From assembly GCA_030683815.1 (NCBI GenBank), contig JAUXPJ010000011.1:38203-102202 (forward strand): a DNA stretch of 64,000 nt, in the 5' to 3' direction. The position numbers were made by a program, and so were the translations under genes. Shown in pieces: positions 38,301-46,654 of this stretch. This stretch comes from Flavobacteriaceae bacterium. Lineage in GTDB: Bacteria; Bacteroidota; Bacteroidia; Flavobacteriales; Flavobacteriaceae. Positions within the stretch are counted from its first letter, which is position 1, and every line of letters starts with the position of its first letter. The notes below the pieces were generated by a model that made no database searches, was not told the DNA's origin, and worked only from the letters and a program-made list of their open reading frames with translations.

Positions 38301-39085
38301 CAAATAATGATGAAATTGAACAAGACAAAAGTCCTTCCCTTGGGGAAGGATTTAGGATGGGAGATATTGGAGGAGACAAATACATCGTTGGGCGAGAAGT
38401 CGAAAAAATGTCAAAATCGAAATACAATACAGTCAATCCCGATGAGATTTGCGAACAACACGGAGCCGATTCACTGCGTTTGTTTGAAATGTTTTTAGGG
38501 CCGTTAGAACAATCAAAACCTTGGAATACGGCTGGAATCACAGGAGTTGATGGTTTCCTTAAAAAATTGTGGAAATTGTATATTCTGAATGATTCACTCG
38601 AAATTTCTGATGAAAATCCGTCAGCGGCAGAATTTAAAATTTTACATAAAACCATCAAAAAAGTAGCAGAAGATATTGAAAACTTTTCATTCAATACTTC
38701 GGTAAGTAATTTTATGATTGCCGTTAATGAATTAACCGCTTTAAAATGTAATAAACGTGCAATTTTAGAACCGCTTTTAATTGTTATTTCGCCTTATGCT
38801 CCACACATTACCGAGGAATTATGGACTTTGTTAGGCAACAATGAATCTATTTCTAAAGCGGTATTTCCATCATTTGAAGCGCAATATTTAGTTGAAAGCA
38901 CTAAAAATTATCCGGTTTCATTTAATGGAAAAATGAAATTCACGTTAGAATTACCATTGGATTTAACAAAAGAGGAGATACAAGATGCGGTTATGAATCA
39001 TCAGAAAACAATTCAATTTATAGCAGGAAAAACACCTAAAACCATCATTATAGTACCCGGAAAAATTGTAAATATTGTGGTATAA
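35372..39085 (+). CDS. leuS: leucyl-tRNA synthetase with in-frame insertions
   Basis: Charges tRNA-Leu. HVGH (48-51) is the class I HIGH motif and KMSKS lies near 1011-1015; the editing domain (TTRPDTIFGV) and a normal C-terminus (anticodon domain, TPKTIIIVPGKIVNIVV) are present. At 1237 residues it is ~300 longer than relatives. I assign the excess to: a nuclease cassette (residues ~291-476), an unknown ~95-residue stretch before PIHVDISF (~827-919), a hairpin-repeat pair (~962-1001) and a short SPPSGDLGGV insert (~722-733). No stop or frameshift breaks the frame. The catalytic motifs are all preserved, so the enzyme is probably active, but whether the inserts fold away from the core is untested. 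No second leuS is in the window. Confidence 0.95.
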   Translation: MKYNYNEIEAKWQKYWAEHQTFKAENNSEKPKFYVLDMFPYPSGAGLHVGHPLGYIASDIYARYKRLKGFNVLHPQGYDSFGLPAEQYAIQTGQHPAITTEENIKTYRRQLDKIGFSFDWSREVRTSNPDYYQWTQWIFIQLYNSYYCKDANQARPIAELAAVFKIEGNIRINAACDDDTTIFSSDDWNTFSKKEQQIILAKYRLTYLSESEVNWCPALGTVLANDEIVNGVSERGGHPIVRKKMKQWSMRISAYAQRLLDGLQTIDWPQPLKDSQTNWIGRSEGASVVFKVLSPTLSEGKGVKDVGYLTGNPEIAHLLLEKAKEMRANPTQAEAILWEQLKSKNLELKFRQQHLIGDFIVDFVCLSKKLIIEVDGKIHDFQVEKDEERTKILEDKGYKIIRFKNKEVIGNIDKVISKIENELKVLPFGKDLGWENKVLSPTLSEGKGVNFDNDEFEKRKSPSLGEGFRMGDLGWDIEVFTTRPDTIFGVSFMTLAPEHELVLKITTDEYLPKVREYITKTAGRSERERMADVKTISGQFTGAYAIHPFTDEKIPIWIGDYVLASYGTGAVMSVPCGDQRDYDFAKYFEIPIPNIFADVDISTEAFSDKENTFITNSDFLNGLNYKQATQKVIEKLEEKGIGKRKINYRLRDAVFSRQRYWGEPFPVYYVDDIPQMIEEKYLPIILPEVENYLPTEDGRPPLGNATHWAWCTQTNTIVSNDKISPPSGDLGGVFPLELNTMPGWAGSSWYFNRYMDAHNSTEFAGKEALNYWKEVDLYIGGSEHATGHLLYARFWQKFLFDLGLVPVDEFARKLINQGMILGMSAFVYRISNLGSSGFRDKLGRDSVGNFSNKLFVSSLYYKELIKIFENLRIESTSSLDFRRNGVFFRDQKIENDILNNFGLELYRYTTSNTLSLSLYANSIIPIHVDISFLKGLTDELNIEAFKNSREEYKNAIFIGENGKILSPTLSEGKGVSTNNDEIEQDKSPSLGEGFRMGDIGGDKYIVGREVEKMSKSKYNTVNPDEICEQHGADSLRLFEMFLGPLEQSKPWNTAGITGVDGFLKKLWKLYILNDSLEISDENPSAAEFKILHKTIKKVAEDIENFSFNTSVSNFMIAVNELTALKCNKRAILEPLLIVISPYAPHITEELWTLLGNNESISKAVFPSFEAQYLVESTKNYPVSFNGKMKFTLELPLDLTKEEIQDAVMNHQKTIQFIAGKTPKTIIIVPGKIVNIVV
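36243..36279 (+). repeat. hairpin repeat type A, copy 1, in leuS
   Basis: AAGTCCTATCCCCAACCC followed by the perfect palindrome CCCTTTCC-GAA-GGAAAGGG. Read as VLSPTLSEGKGV. Copies at 36680 and 38258 are nearly identical. Confidence 0.85.
36641..36717 (+). repeat. type B and type A hairpin repeats, adjacent
   Basis: Type B: AAAGTCCTTCCCTTTGGGAA and GGATTTAGGATGGGA (36641-36675). Type A copy 2 follows at 36680-36717. The type B copy is read as KVLPFGKDLGWE, a different frame from the other type B copies (KSPSLGEGFRMGD), so the similarity is at the DNA level. Confidence 0.85.
36749..36799 (+). repeat. hairpin repeat type B, copy 2, in leuS
   Basis: AAAAGTCCTTCCCTTGGGGA and AGGATTTAGGATGGGA, followed by a second GATTTAGGATGGGA. 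It ends the first insertion immediately before IEVFTTRPDT. Confidence 0.85.
37539..37571 (+). repeat. short palindromic insert in leuS
   Basis: AAGTCCCCCTTCGGGTGATTTAGGGGGAGTT, read KISPPSGDLGGVF. CCCCCTTCGGGT...AGGGGGA forms an inverted repeat. It sits just before PLELNTMPGWAGSSW and is absent from relatives as far as I can recall. Confidence 0.6.
38258..38376 (+). repeat. type A and type B hairpin repeats before KMSKS in leuS
   Basis: Type A (38258-38294) and type B (38326-38362) copies separated by ~30 bp, read ILSPTLSEGKGV...KSPSLGEGFRMGD. They split the otherwise conserved ENGK-YIVGREVEKMSKSK sequence. Confidence 0.85.
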
Positions 39086-39118
39086 TTTTGGATGTTTTAG
39101 CCAAATATATTTGATAAG

Positions 39119-40567
39119 ATGCTCAAAAATCTCTCTTTAAGAAAACGGATTTTCGTATCCATGATTTTATTAATCGTGATTACTTCGGTATTAAATGCCG
39201 GTTTAACCATTTATCAATATAAAGAACAAGCAGAAGATTATCATTTAAGCAAATTAGGCAGAAAAGAAGAAGCAGTTAAGTCAGCCATTAATTATGAATT
39301 AACGCGTAAAACAACCTTTTCCGTAGAAACTAAAAATTTACCATTTATTTTTCAAGAAGAGATATATCAAATAGCAGATATCCATAAATTAGATGTAAGC
39401 ATTTTTGATTTGCAGGGGAAATTATTAAAAAGTTCAAGAGGCAGTTTTATCAGAGATTCATTGCCAAAAGATGTTTCTAAAGAGATTCTTAATTTAATGG
39501 TGCGCAATTACGATCATCGGGTAATTGATGAAAAAATTCGTGAAGATGAAGAACTAATATCTTCATATACCTACATTACAGATAACAAATTTAAGCCAAT
39601 TGGGATATTAAATTTACAGTATTATCCTGATAACACTTTTCAAGACAAAGAGTTAACAGAGTTTTTATCAAGATTAAGTGCTGTTTATTTTATGATGTTG
39701 CTGATTGCGATTATCACGGCCTATTTTATTTCAAGTTATATCACCGGGCCTCTTCAAAAAGTAAGTGATAAAATAAGTCAGACTAGATTATCCGAAAAAA
39801 ATCAAAAAATAATCATCGAAAACACCAGTGAAGAAATTGGAAATTTAATCCATTCATACAATCTAATGGTTGATGCGTTGGAAGAAAGTGCCGATAAATT
39901 AGCAAAAAGCGAGCGTGAACACGCTTGGAGAGAAATGGCAAAACAAGTAGCACATGAAATAAAGAATCCGTTAACTCCCATGCGATTATCTCTTCAGAAT
40001 TTTGAACAAAAATTTGATCCGAAAGATCCAAAAATTCATGAAAAAGTTAGAGATTTAAGTATAATAATGATTCAGCAAATTGATTTAATGAGTTCAATTG
40101 CATCTGCTTTTTCAGATTTTGCTAAAATGCCAACGCAACATAAAGAACAATTAGATTTGATTGAGGTTGTAAAACATGCTATTGAAATCTTTACAGAATC
40201 GTATATCTATTTCGAATCAGATATTACCCATTTACAAGTAGAATTAGATAAAAATCAGTTAACTAGAATTATTACTAATTTATTAAATAATGCTTTGTAT
40301 GCAGTTCAAGATATCGAAAATCCTGCTGTTTATGTAAAAGTATCAAGAAGTGAAAACAACATTGTAATCACCATTTCAGATAACGGAAAAGGAATCGATG
40401 AAGACATAAAAGACAAAGTTTTTGAACCAAAATTTACAACTAAATCCAGTGGGATGGGTCTTGGGTTGCCAATGGTTAAAAATATCATCGAAACCTATAA
40501 CGGAACTATTTCATTTACTTCAAAATTTAATAAGGGAACAACTTTTATCATAACATTACCGATATAA
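39119..40567 (+). CDS. two-component sensor histidine kinase
   Basis: A 482-residue membrane kinase. An N-terminal hydrophobic helix (IFVSMILLIVITSVL) is followed by a sensor region (~35-185), a second membrane helix (VYFMMLLIAIITAYFISSYI), a HAMP linker, a HisKA dimerisation helix with QVAHEIKNPLTPMRLSL (phospho-accepting His), and a HATPase domain with ISDNGKGIDEDIK and GMGLGLPMVKNI. The NPLTPMRLS phrase resembles NtrY-type kinases. No response regulator gene is adjacent. Gene follows leuS in the same direction by 33 bp. Confidence 0.9.
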   Translation: MLKNLSLRKRIFVSMILLIVITSVLNAGLTIYQYKEQAEDYHLSKLGRKEEAVKSAINYELTRKTTFSVETKNLPFIFQEEIYQIADIHKLDVSIFDLQGKLLKSSRGSFIRDSLPKDVSKEILNLMVRNYDHRVIDEKIREDEELISSYTYITDNKFKPIGILNLQYYPDNTFQDKELTEFLSRLSAVYFMMLLIAIITAYFISSYITGPLQKVSDKISQTRLSEKNQKIIIENTSEEIGNLIHSYNLMVDALEESADKLAKSEREHAWREMAKQVAHEIKNPLTPMRLSLQNFEQKFDPKDPKIHEKVRDLSIIMIQQIDLMSSIASAFSDFAKMPTQHKEQLDLIEVVKHAIEIFTESYIYFESDITHLQVELDKNQLTRIITNLLNNALYAVQDIENPAVYVKVSRSENNIVITISDNGKGIDEDIKDKVFEPKFTTKSSGMGLGLPMVKNIIETYNGTISFTSKFNKGTTFIITLPI

Positions 40568-40578
40568 AACTAATCAAT

Positions 40579-41352
40579 ATGAACTATCAAAATATTTTAA
40601 TCACTCAAGAAGGTGCTATTGCCACCATCACTATCAACAGACCAGCTAAATTGAATGCTTTAAATAAAGCGACAATCGAAGAGCTGCATCAAGCGTTTAA
40701 ATTTGCCGATGAAGACAAATCAATTAGAGTAATTATTTTAACCGGAAGCGAAACAAAAGCTTTTGTTGCCGGAGCAGATATTTCAGAATTTGCTGATTTT
40801 GATTCAAAAAAAGGCGGTGAACTGGCGCAAAAAGGACAAGATATATTATTCGATTTTGTTGAGAATTTATCAAAACCAGTAATCGCGGCAATCAACGGAT
40901 TTGCTTTAGGTGGCGGATTAGAATTAGCCATGTCGGCACATTTCAGAGCAGCATCAATCAATGCAAAAATGGGTTTGCCGGAAGTTTCATTAGGGGTAAT
41001 CCCGGGTTATGGCGGAACCCAACGTTTGCCGAAATTAATAGGAAAAGGAAAGGCGATGGAAATGATTATGACGGCAGGAATGCTAACAGCAGAAGAAGCA
41101 TTAAACTATAAATTGGTAAATTATGTAGTTGAACAAGAAGAATTACTTCCTTTTTGTGCAAAATTAGCCGCCAAAATCACCAATAATTCTTCTACCGCAA
41201 TTGCATCAGCTATTAAAGCGGTGAATGCCGGATTTAACAATGAAGTAAACGGATTTGAAACTGAAATTCAAGAATTTGGAAATTGTTTCGGAACAGCAGA
41301 TTTTAAAGAAGGTACAACCGCTTTTTTAGAAAAAAGAAAACCCAATTTTTAA
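40579..41352 (+). CDS. enoyl-CoA hydratase/isomerase family protein
   Basis: A 257-residue crotonase-fold enzyme. AAINGFALGGGLELAMSAHF is the oxyanion-hole block, and LPEVSLGVIPGYGGTQRLPK carries the catalytic Glu of hydratases (E in PEV and the G-G-T-Q-R-L-P). It probably hydrates trans-2-enoyl-CoA (short-chain fatty-acid breakdown), but the fold is shared by isomerases and others. It starts 11 bp after the kinase gene on the same strand. Confidence 0.92.
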   Translation: MNYQNILITQEGAIATITINRPAKLNALNKATIEELHQAFKFADEDKSIRVIILTGSETKAFVAGADISEFADFDSKKGGELAQKGQDILFDFVENLSKPVIAAINGFALGGGLELAMSAHFRAASINAKMGLPEVSLGVIPGYGGTQRLPKLIGKGKAMEMIMTAGMLTAEEALNYKLVNYVVEQEELLPFCAKLAAKITNNSSTAIASAIKAVNAGFNNEVNGFETEIQEFGNCFGTADFKEGTTAFLEKRKPNF

Positions 41353-41358
41353 AGAGAA

Positions 41359-42012
41359 TTACAGGTTCCCATTCCATTCATCATAGAATTGCCGTAAATA
41401 AGCTTCCATAAATTGGTGTCTTTTTGCAGCAATTTTTTTCCCGGTTTTGGTATTCATTTTATCCTTCAACAGCAATAGCTTTTCATAAAAATGATTGATG
41501 GTTGGCGCATTGTTGTTTTTGTATGCTTCTTTAGTTTGATGTAAATTGGGTTTAATATCCGGATTAAAAAGCGCTCTGTTTTTGAATCCGCCATAATTAA
41601 AAGCCCTTGCAATTCCAACAGCTCCGATGGCATCCAATCGGTCGGCATCTTGAATTACTTCCAATTCTTTGGAATGAAATTTCTGATTGAAATTCCCACC
41701 TTTAAAAGAAATATTTTCAATAATTTTTTCGATATGATCAATGGTTTTTTCATCAACCTGAAGATTTTCCAGAAACGCTCGTGCTTTTTTTGGACCAATG
41801 GTTTCATCGCCTTGATGAAATTTTGAATCGGCAATATCGTGTAATAAAGCGCCTAATTCAACAATTAATAAGTCTACTTTTTCTTCTTTTGCTATTAATT
41901 TAGCGTTGTTCCAAACGCGTTCGATATGAAACCAATCGTGTCCACCTTCGGCATCAGTTAAAGAAGATTTTACAAAATCAGCTGTTTTTTGAATTAATTC
42001 ATTTGTTTTCAT
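41359..42012 (-). CDS. HD-domain phosphohydrolase
   Basis: A 217-residue protein with a complete HD signature: GGHDWFHIERVWNNAKLIA (first His), LGALLHDIADSKFH (HD) and VIQDADRLDAIGAVGIARAF (D). Relatives include the YpgQ/YedJ-type nucleotide phosphohydrolases. The substrate is unknown. It converges with the enoyl-CoA hydratase gene (6-bp gap) and follows the 42019-42051 terminator of the upstream lipoprotein gene. Confidence 0.9.
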   Translation of the reverse strand: MKTNELIQKTADFVKSSLTDAEGGHDWFHIERVWNNAKLIAKEEKVDLLIVELGALLHDIADSKFHQGDETIGPKKARAFLENLQVDEKTIDHIEKIIENISFKGGNFNQKFHSKELEVIQDADRLDAIGAVGIARAFNYGGFKNRALFNPDIKPNLHQTKEAYKNNNAPTINHFYEKLLLLKDKMNTKTGKKIAAKRHQFMEAYLRQFYDEWNGNL

Positions 42013-42017
42013 CCATC

Positions 42018-42051
42018 AAAAATAAAAAACCTCAGCGATTACTGAGGTTGA
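42018..42051 (-). terminator. Rho-independent terminator of the lipoprotein gene
   Basis: AACCTCAG and CTGAGGTT (42028-42049) form an eight-base stem with a six-base loop; on the minus strand it is followed by TTTTTTATTTTT. It separates the lipoprotein gene from the HD gene. Confidence 0.85.
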
Positions 42052-42056
42052 ATTTA

Positions 42057-42458
42057 TTAATTGTTATAAACAGCTGCGCATTTATTGTTGATGCAATCTA
42101 CTCTTGTTGGCGGAGCAACTGCCATACAATCGGAAATAATACTCCATTTTTGGTTGTATTGATGTTCTTTTAGATTGTAAATTGTTACTTGTTCTAATAA
42201 AAGTTTGGTATCCATGGTTGACGGATAAACTAAATAAGACCATGGCCCTCCGCAAGGTTTGCTTCCAAGCGCCACATATTCACATTGGCTATTTTCAGAA
42301 CATGAAGCGCTGGCAACTAAAGATAAAATATACTCTTTTTGAGCAATCAACTCGTTTAAATCTTCTTGTTGTGTTTTGTTATCATTGCTACCTAACACGT
42401 CGCAACCTGTTAAAAAAAGTTGAAATAAAAAAACGCTGAGAATAATTGTTTTTTTCAT
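42057..42458 (-). CDS. exported lipoprotein of unknown function
   Basis: A 133-residue protein from ATG 42458 (MKKTIILSVFLFQLFLTGCDV), with a typical signal peptide and a lipobox (L-T-G-C). The mature part contains five further cysteines, including ASCSENSQCEYV and NNKCAAV, and a WSYLVYPSTM segment. The even cysteine pattern suggests disulphides in the periplasm. I recognise no domain; a longer in-frame start at 42488 would add 10 residues before the signal peptide and is less likely. Confidence 0.75.
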   Translation of the reverse strand: MKKTIILSVFLFQLFLTGCDVLGSNDNKTQQEDLNELIAQKEYILSLVASASCSENSQCEYVALGSKPCGGPWSYLVYPSTMDTKLLLEQVTIYNLKEHQYNQKWSIISDCMAVAPPTRVDCINNKCAAVYNN

Positions 42459-42536
42459 GTGAATTGTTTCTTTTAATAGCTTTATCAAAATATAAATTTA
42501 CAATTTCAATGACCAAAACGCAACTATTTTCATTTT

Positions 42537-42947
42537 TTACAATAATTCGTTATAGGCATCAATTAAATTGGCGGCAATAACTTCAGCAGGTCTTCCTTCT
42601 ATATGATGGCGTTCTAACATATGTACTAATTCTCCATCATTGAATAAAGCAATAGATGGGGATGATGGTGGAAAAGGAACCATAAATTCGCGCACTTTTG
42701 CAACAGCTTCTTGATCGACACCGGCAAAAACAGTTACCAAATGATGAGGTTTCTTTTCATTTGTAACTGACATAATAGCTCCGGGTCTGGCCGTTCCGGC
42801 TGCACATCCGCAAACGGAATTAATCATGACTAACGTTACTCCTTTTTTATTAAGTGTTTTTTCAACTTCATCAGCTGTTTTTAAAGCGGAGAAACCTGCA
42901 TTAATTAAAGCGGTCTCCATTGGTTTTACAAGTTCTTCGGGATACAT
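42537..42947 (-). CDS. BrxA/BrxB-family bacilliredoxin
   Basis: A 136-residue thioredoxin-fold protein. [17 protein letters not shown] contains the C-G-C active site of the YphP/YqiW (bacilliredoxin) family, and the ends [16 protein letters not shown] and [13 protein letters not shown] match it too. In Firmicutes these proteins remove bacillithiol from oxidised protein thiols. Whether this bacterium makes bacillithiol is not shown here. The gene is divergent from ileS. Confidence 0.93.
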   Translation of the reverse strand: MYPEELVKPMETALINAGFSALKTADEVEKTLNKKGVTLVMINSVCGCAAGTARPGAIMSVTNEKKPHHLVTVFAGVDQEAVAKVREFMVPFPPSSPSIALFNDGELVHMLERHHIEGRPAEVIAANLIDAYNELL

Positions 42948-43067
42948 ATTTTAAAATTTAATTATTACAAATTTAATTATTAATTACCTCAATTCAATTT
43001 TAGTCAGATAAATAAAATCTATCCAATTAAATAATAAAATTTATATAAGTAATTATTATGTTTTTTT

Positions 43068-43093
43068 AAAAGCGTTTCAACCGAAACGCTTTT
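43068..43093. terminator. terminator-like hairpin upstream of ileS
   Basis: AAAAGCGTTTC and GAAACGCTTTT form a perfect 11-bp stem with a four-base loop, flanked by T- and A-rich sequence. Neither neighbouring gene ends here (they diverge), so it might end a small transcript or attenuate one. Confidence 0.5.
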
Positions 43094-43167
43094 CTATTTA
43101 TGAGTACTAATAAAAAAAAATATGTACTTTCGCAAGTCAATTGAAATACAGTAAAGTAATAGCATGA

Positions 43168-43218
43168 AATAGCCAATTTTCATAAAAAAACAAACATTAA
43201 TAAAGGTAATTGGCTATT
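43168..43218 (+). promoter_or_regulatory. 11-bp inverted repeat in the ileS leader
   Basis: AATAGCCAATT (43168-43178) pairs perfectly with AATTGGCTATT (43208-43218) across a 29-base loop, ending ~37 bp before the ileS start. Possible 5' leader structure; no T-box features are recognisable. Confidence 0.45.
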
Positions 43219-43254
43219 CCATATAACCTTTGAAAAAGCAATTAATATCCACAT

Positions 43255-46200
43255 ATGAAATATAGAGAATACAAAGGATTAGACCTGACAAATGTTGCCG
43301 CAGAAATTTTAAAATTCTGGGAAGAAAAGGGAATTTTCCAAAAAAGTATTGATGAAAAAGACGCACAAAAACCGTTTGTGTTTTTTGAAGGGCCGCCTTC
43401 TGCAAACGGACTACCAGGCATTCACCACGTTATGGGAAGAACTATTAAAGATATTTTTTGTCGATATAAAACTTTACAAGGATATCAAGTAAAACGCAAA
43501 GCCGGTTGGGATACGCACGGATTACCAATTGAATTGGGCGTTGAAAAAGAATTGGAAATTACCAAAGAAGATATTGGAACAAAAATCTCAGTTGAAGAAT
43601 ATAACGAAGCTTGTAAAAAAGCCGTGATGCGTTATACCGATGTTTGGGAAGATTTAACCCGTAAAATGGGGAATTGGGTAGATATGGAAAATCCGTATGT
43701 TACTTATCAAGCCAAATATATGGAAACCGTTTGGTGGTTATTAGCCCAATTATACAATAAAAAGTTGCTGTATAAAGGATATTCCATCCAACCATATTCG
43801 CCAAAAGCAGGAACCGGATTGAGTTCACACGAACTAAATCAACCCGGAACCTATAAAGATGTTACCGATACAACTGTTATTGCTCAATTCAAAACGATTA
43901 ATTCATCGTTACCAGAGCAATTTAAACCCTATCAAGATAATTTACATCTATTAGCTTGGACAACAACCCCGTGGACTTTGCCATCTAACACCGCTTTAAC
44001 AGTTGGTAAAAAGATCGATTATGCAGTTGTTTCTACTTTTAATCAATATACTTTTGAACCAGTAAATGTGATATTAGCCAAATCGTTGGTTTCCAATATT
44101 TTCGCTGGTAAATTCTTTTTAGTTGAATCAGAAGATGGCTTAAAAAACTATCAGGCGGAAGATAAAAAAATTCCCTATTTAATTGTTCAAGAATTAAAAG
44201 GAAGAGAATTGGTTGGTATCAAATACGAACAATTACTTCCATATGCACAACCTTATTATGATGCCGATAAAGCTTTTGTGGTAATTTCGGGTGATTTTGT
44301 AACTACTGAAGATGGAACGGGAATTGTTCATACGGCTCCTACTTTTGGTGCCGATGATGCGCAAGTAGCCAAAGAATGGGGTGTACCGCCCATGTTGGTA
44401 TTGGATGAAAATGAGAATCCGGTTCCTTTGGTTGATTTACAAGGAAAATTTACCCATCACATGGGAGAATTTGCCGGAAAATATGTTAAAAATGAATACT
44501 ATAATGATGGAGAAGCGCCTGAACGTTCTGTTGATGTAGAACTTGTCATCAAATTAAAAGAAGAAAACAAAGCTTTTAATGTAGAAAAATACAAACACAC
44601 TTATCCACATTGTTGGCGGACTGACAAACCGGTTTTGTATTATCCGTTGGATTCCTGGTTTATCAAAGTAACCGATAAAAGAGAGGAAATGTTTCAACTA
44701 AATGAAACCATTAATTGGAAACCCAAAGCAACTGGTGAAGGTCGTTTTGGAAATTGGCTCAAAAATGCCAACGATTGGAATTTGTCGCGCTCGCGCTTTT
44801 GGGGAATTCCGCTTCCTATTTGGAGAACGGAAGATAAAACCGAAGAAATGATTATTGATTCAACTGCGACTTTAAAATTAGAAATGCAAAAATCCATTGA
44901 AAAAGGATGGATGCAAGCAGATTTATACCCCAATTTTACGGTGGGCGATATGAGCGATGCTAATTATGAAAACATCGATTTACACAAAAATTTTGTCGAT
45001 AAAATAATCTTAGTTTCACCATCAGGAAAACCAATGTATCGCGAAGCCGATTTGATTGATGTTTGGTTTGATTCAGGTTCAATGCCTTACGCACAATGGC
45101 ATTATCCGTTTGAAAATAAAGAATTAATCGATGAAAATAAATTTTTTCCGGCTGATTTTATTGCAGAAGGCATTGATCAAACGCGTGGATGGTTTTATAC
45201 CTTACACGCTATCTCCTCAATGGTTTTCGGATCGGTAGCATTTAAAAATGTAGTTTCCAACGGACTCGTTTTAGATAAAAACGGTCAAAAAATGTCTAAA
45301 CGACTTGGAAATACCGTAGAGGCTTTTGATACTTTGAAAAACTATAGCCCAGATGCAACACGTTGGTATATGATTTCTAATGCCAATCCGTGGGATAATT
45401 TAAAATTTGATTTAGACGGAATTGATGAAGTGAGAAGAAAATTCTTCGGAACGCTTTACAACACCTATTCGTTTTTTGCTTTGTACGCCAATATCGATCA
45501 ATTCAAATACGAAGAACAAGAAATTCCATTCCAAGAAAGACCCGAAATTGACCGTTGGATTTTATCAGAATTGAACACTTTAATCAAAAATGTTGAAAAT
45601 CATTACAATGATTACGAACCCACCAAAGCAGCGCGCGAAATTCAGTATTTTGTGATTGAAAATTTAAGTAATTGGTTTGTTAGATTGAGTAGAAGACGTT
45701 TTTGGAAAGGTGATTATCAAGCCGATAAAATTTCGGCATACCAAACTTTGTACACTTGTTTGTTGACTGTTGCAAAAATTTCTTCACCAATTGCCCCATT
45801 TTATATGGATCGATTGTATAAAGATTTAAGCAGCGTTACGGGCAAAGAAAAACACGAATCGGTACATTTAACAGATTTTCCAGTTTTCAATAGCGAATAT
45901 ATTGATGAATCACTTCAGCGCAGAATGAATAAAGCCCAAGATATTTCATCCTTGGTTTTATCGCTTCGAAAAAAAGAAATGATAAAAGTGCGTCAACCGT
46001 TGCAAAAAATCATGATTCCCATCAATAATGAGCAGGATAAATCAGAAATATTAGCGGTGCAAAATTTGATACTATCCGAAGTAAATGTGAAAGAAATTGA
46101 ACTGCTTGATGACACATCTGACATCTTGGTTAAAAATATTAAACCCAACTTTAAGCTTTTAGGTCCCAAATTTGGTAAAGACATGAAATTGGCGGTTGAT

Positions 46201-46650
46201 GCCATTCAAAAATTTACTCAAGAAGATATTAATAAAATTGAAAAAGATGGTGAAATTTACTTTGAAATTAATGGTAAATCATTTACTTTAGCCTTGGATG
46301 AAGTAGAAATTGCATCACAAGACATTGAAGGATGGTTAGTGGCAAATCAAGGAAATTTAACTGTTGCCTTAGACATTACCATCACCGATGAATTGAGAAA
46401 TGAAGGATATGCCAGAGAATTGGTAAACAGAATTCAAAACCTTAGAAAAGACAGCGGTTTTGATGTGGTTGATAAAATTAGACTAAGCGTTCAAAAACAC
46501 GAACTTTTAGACAAAGCAATAAAAGAGAACGAGCAGTATATAAAAAATGAAACATTAACCAGCGAACTAAGGTTTGTTGATCAATTAGATAAAGCAACAG
46601 AAATTGTATTTGATGAGATTAGTTCCTATATTTTAATTGAAAAATTGTAG
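43255..46650 (+). CDS. ileS: isoleucyl-tRNA synthetase
   Basis: Charges tRNA-Ile. PSANGLPGIHHVMGRTIKDI carries the HIGH-like motif (HHVMG), KMSKRLGNTVEAF the KMSKS motif, and WTTTPWTLPSNTAL the editing-domain motif. At 1131 residues it is of the larger, eukaryote-like type II form usual in Bacteroidota, which is often less sensitive to mupirocin. Starts ATG at 43255, downstream of two leader hairpins. The DksA-like gene begins 5 bp after its stop. Confidence 0.98.
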   Translation: MKYREYKGLDLTNVAAEILKFWEEKGIFQKSIDEKDAQKPFVFFEGPPSANGLPGIHHVMGRTIKDIFCRYKTLQGYQVKRKAGWDTHGLPIELGVEKELEITKEDIGTKISVEEYNEACKKAVMRYTDVWEDLTRKMGNWVDMENPYVTYQAKYMETVWWLLAQLYNKKLLYKGYSIQPYSPKAGTGLSSHELNQPGTYKDVTDTTVIAQFKTINSSLPEQFKPYQDNLHLLAWTTTPWTLPSNTALTVGKKIDYAVVSTFNQYTFEPVNVILAKSLVSNIFAGKFFLVESEDGLKNYQAEDKKIPYLIVQELKGRELVGIKYEQLLPYAQPYYDADKAFVVISGDFVTTEDGTGIVHTAPTFGADDAQVAKEWGVPPMLVLDENENPVPLVDLQGKFTHHMGEFAGKYVKNEYYNDGEAPERSVDVELVIKLKEENKAFNVEKYKHTYPHCWRTDKPVLYYPLDSWFIKVTDKREEMFQLNETINWKPKATGEGRFGNWLKNANDWNLSRSRFWGIPLPIWRTEDKTEEMIIDSTATLKLEMQKSIEKGWMQADLYPNFTVGDMSDANYENIDLHKNFVDKIILVSPSGKPMYREADLIDVWFDSGSMPYAQWHYPFENKELIDENKFFPADFIAEGIDQTRGWFYTLHAISSMVFGSVAFKNVVSNGLVLDKNGQKMSKRLGNTVEAFDTLKNYSPDATRWYMISNANPWDNLKFDLDGIDEVRRKFFGTLYNTYSFFALYANIDQFKYEEQEIPFQERPEIDRWILSELNTLIKNVENHYNDYEPTKAAREIQYFVIENLSNWFVRLSRRRFWKGDYQADKISAYQTLYTCLLTVAKISSPIAPFYMDRLYKDLSSVTGKEKHESVHLTDFPVFNSEYIDESLQRRMNKAQDISSLVLSLRKKEMIKVRQPLQKIMIPINNEQDKSEILAVQNLILSEVNVKEIELLDDTSDILVKNIKPNFKLLGPKFGKDMKLAVDAIQKFTQEDINKIEKDGEIYFEINGKSFTLALDEVEIASQDIEGWLVANQGNLTVALDITITDELRNEGYARELVNRIQNLRKDSGFDVVDKIRLSVQKHELLDKAIKENEQYIKNETLTSELRFVDQLDKATEIVFDEISSYILIEKL

Positions 46651-46654
46651 TATT

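Larger units (their letters stand above)
42948..43254. other. 307-bp ileS leader and divergent intergenic region
   Basis: Contains two hairpins: AAAAGCGTTTC-AACC-GAAACGCTTTT (43068-43093) and AATAGCCAATT (43168-43178) paired with AATTGGCTATT (43208-43218). A TACTTTCG near 43121 is a partial -7 match. I see no gene. Confidence 0.6.

Noticed and set aside
43068..43218. A T-box riboswitch for ileS
   Set aside because: No T-box sequence (TGGNACCGCG-like) or specifier stem was found, and the class is not expected in this phylum.
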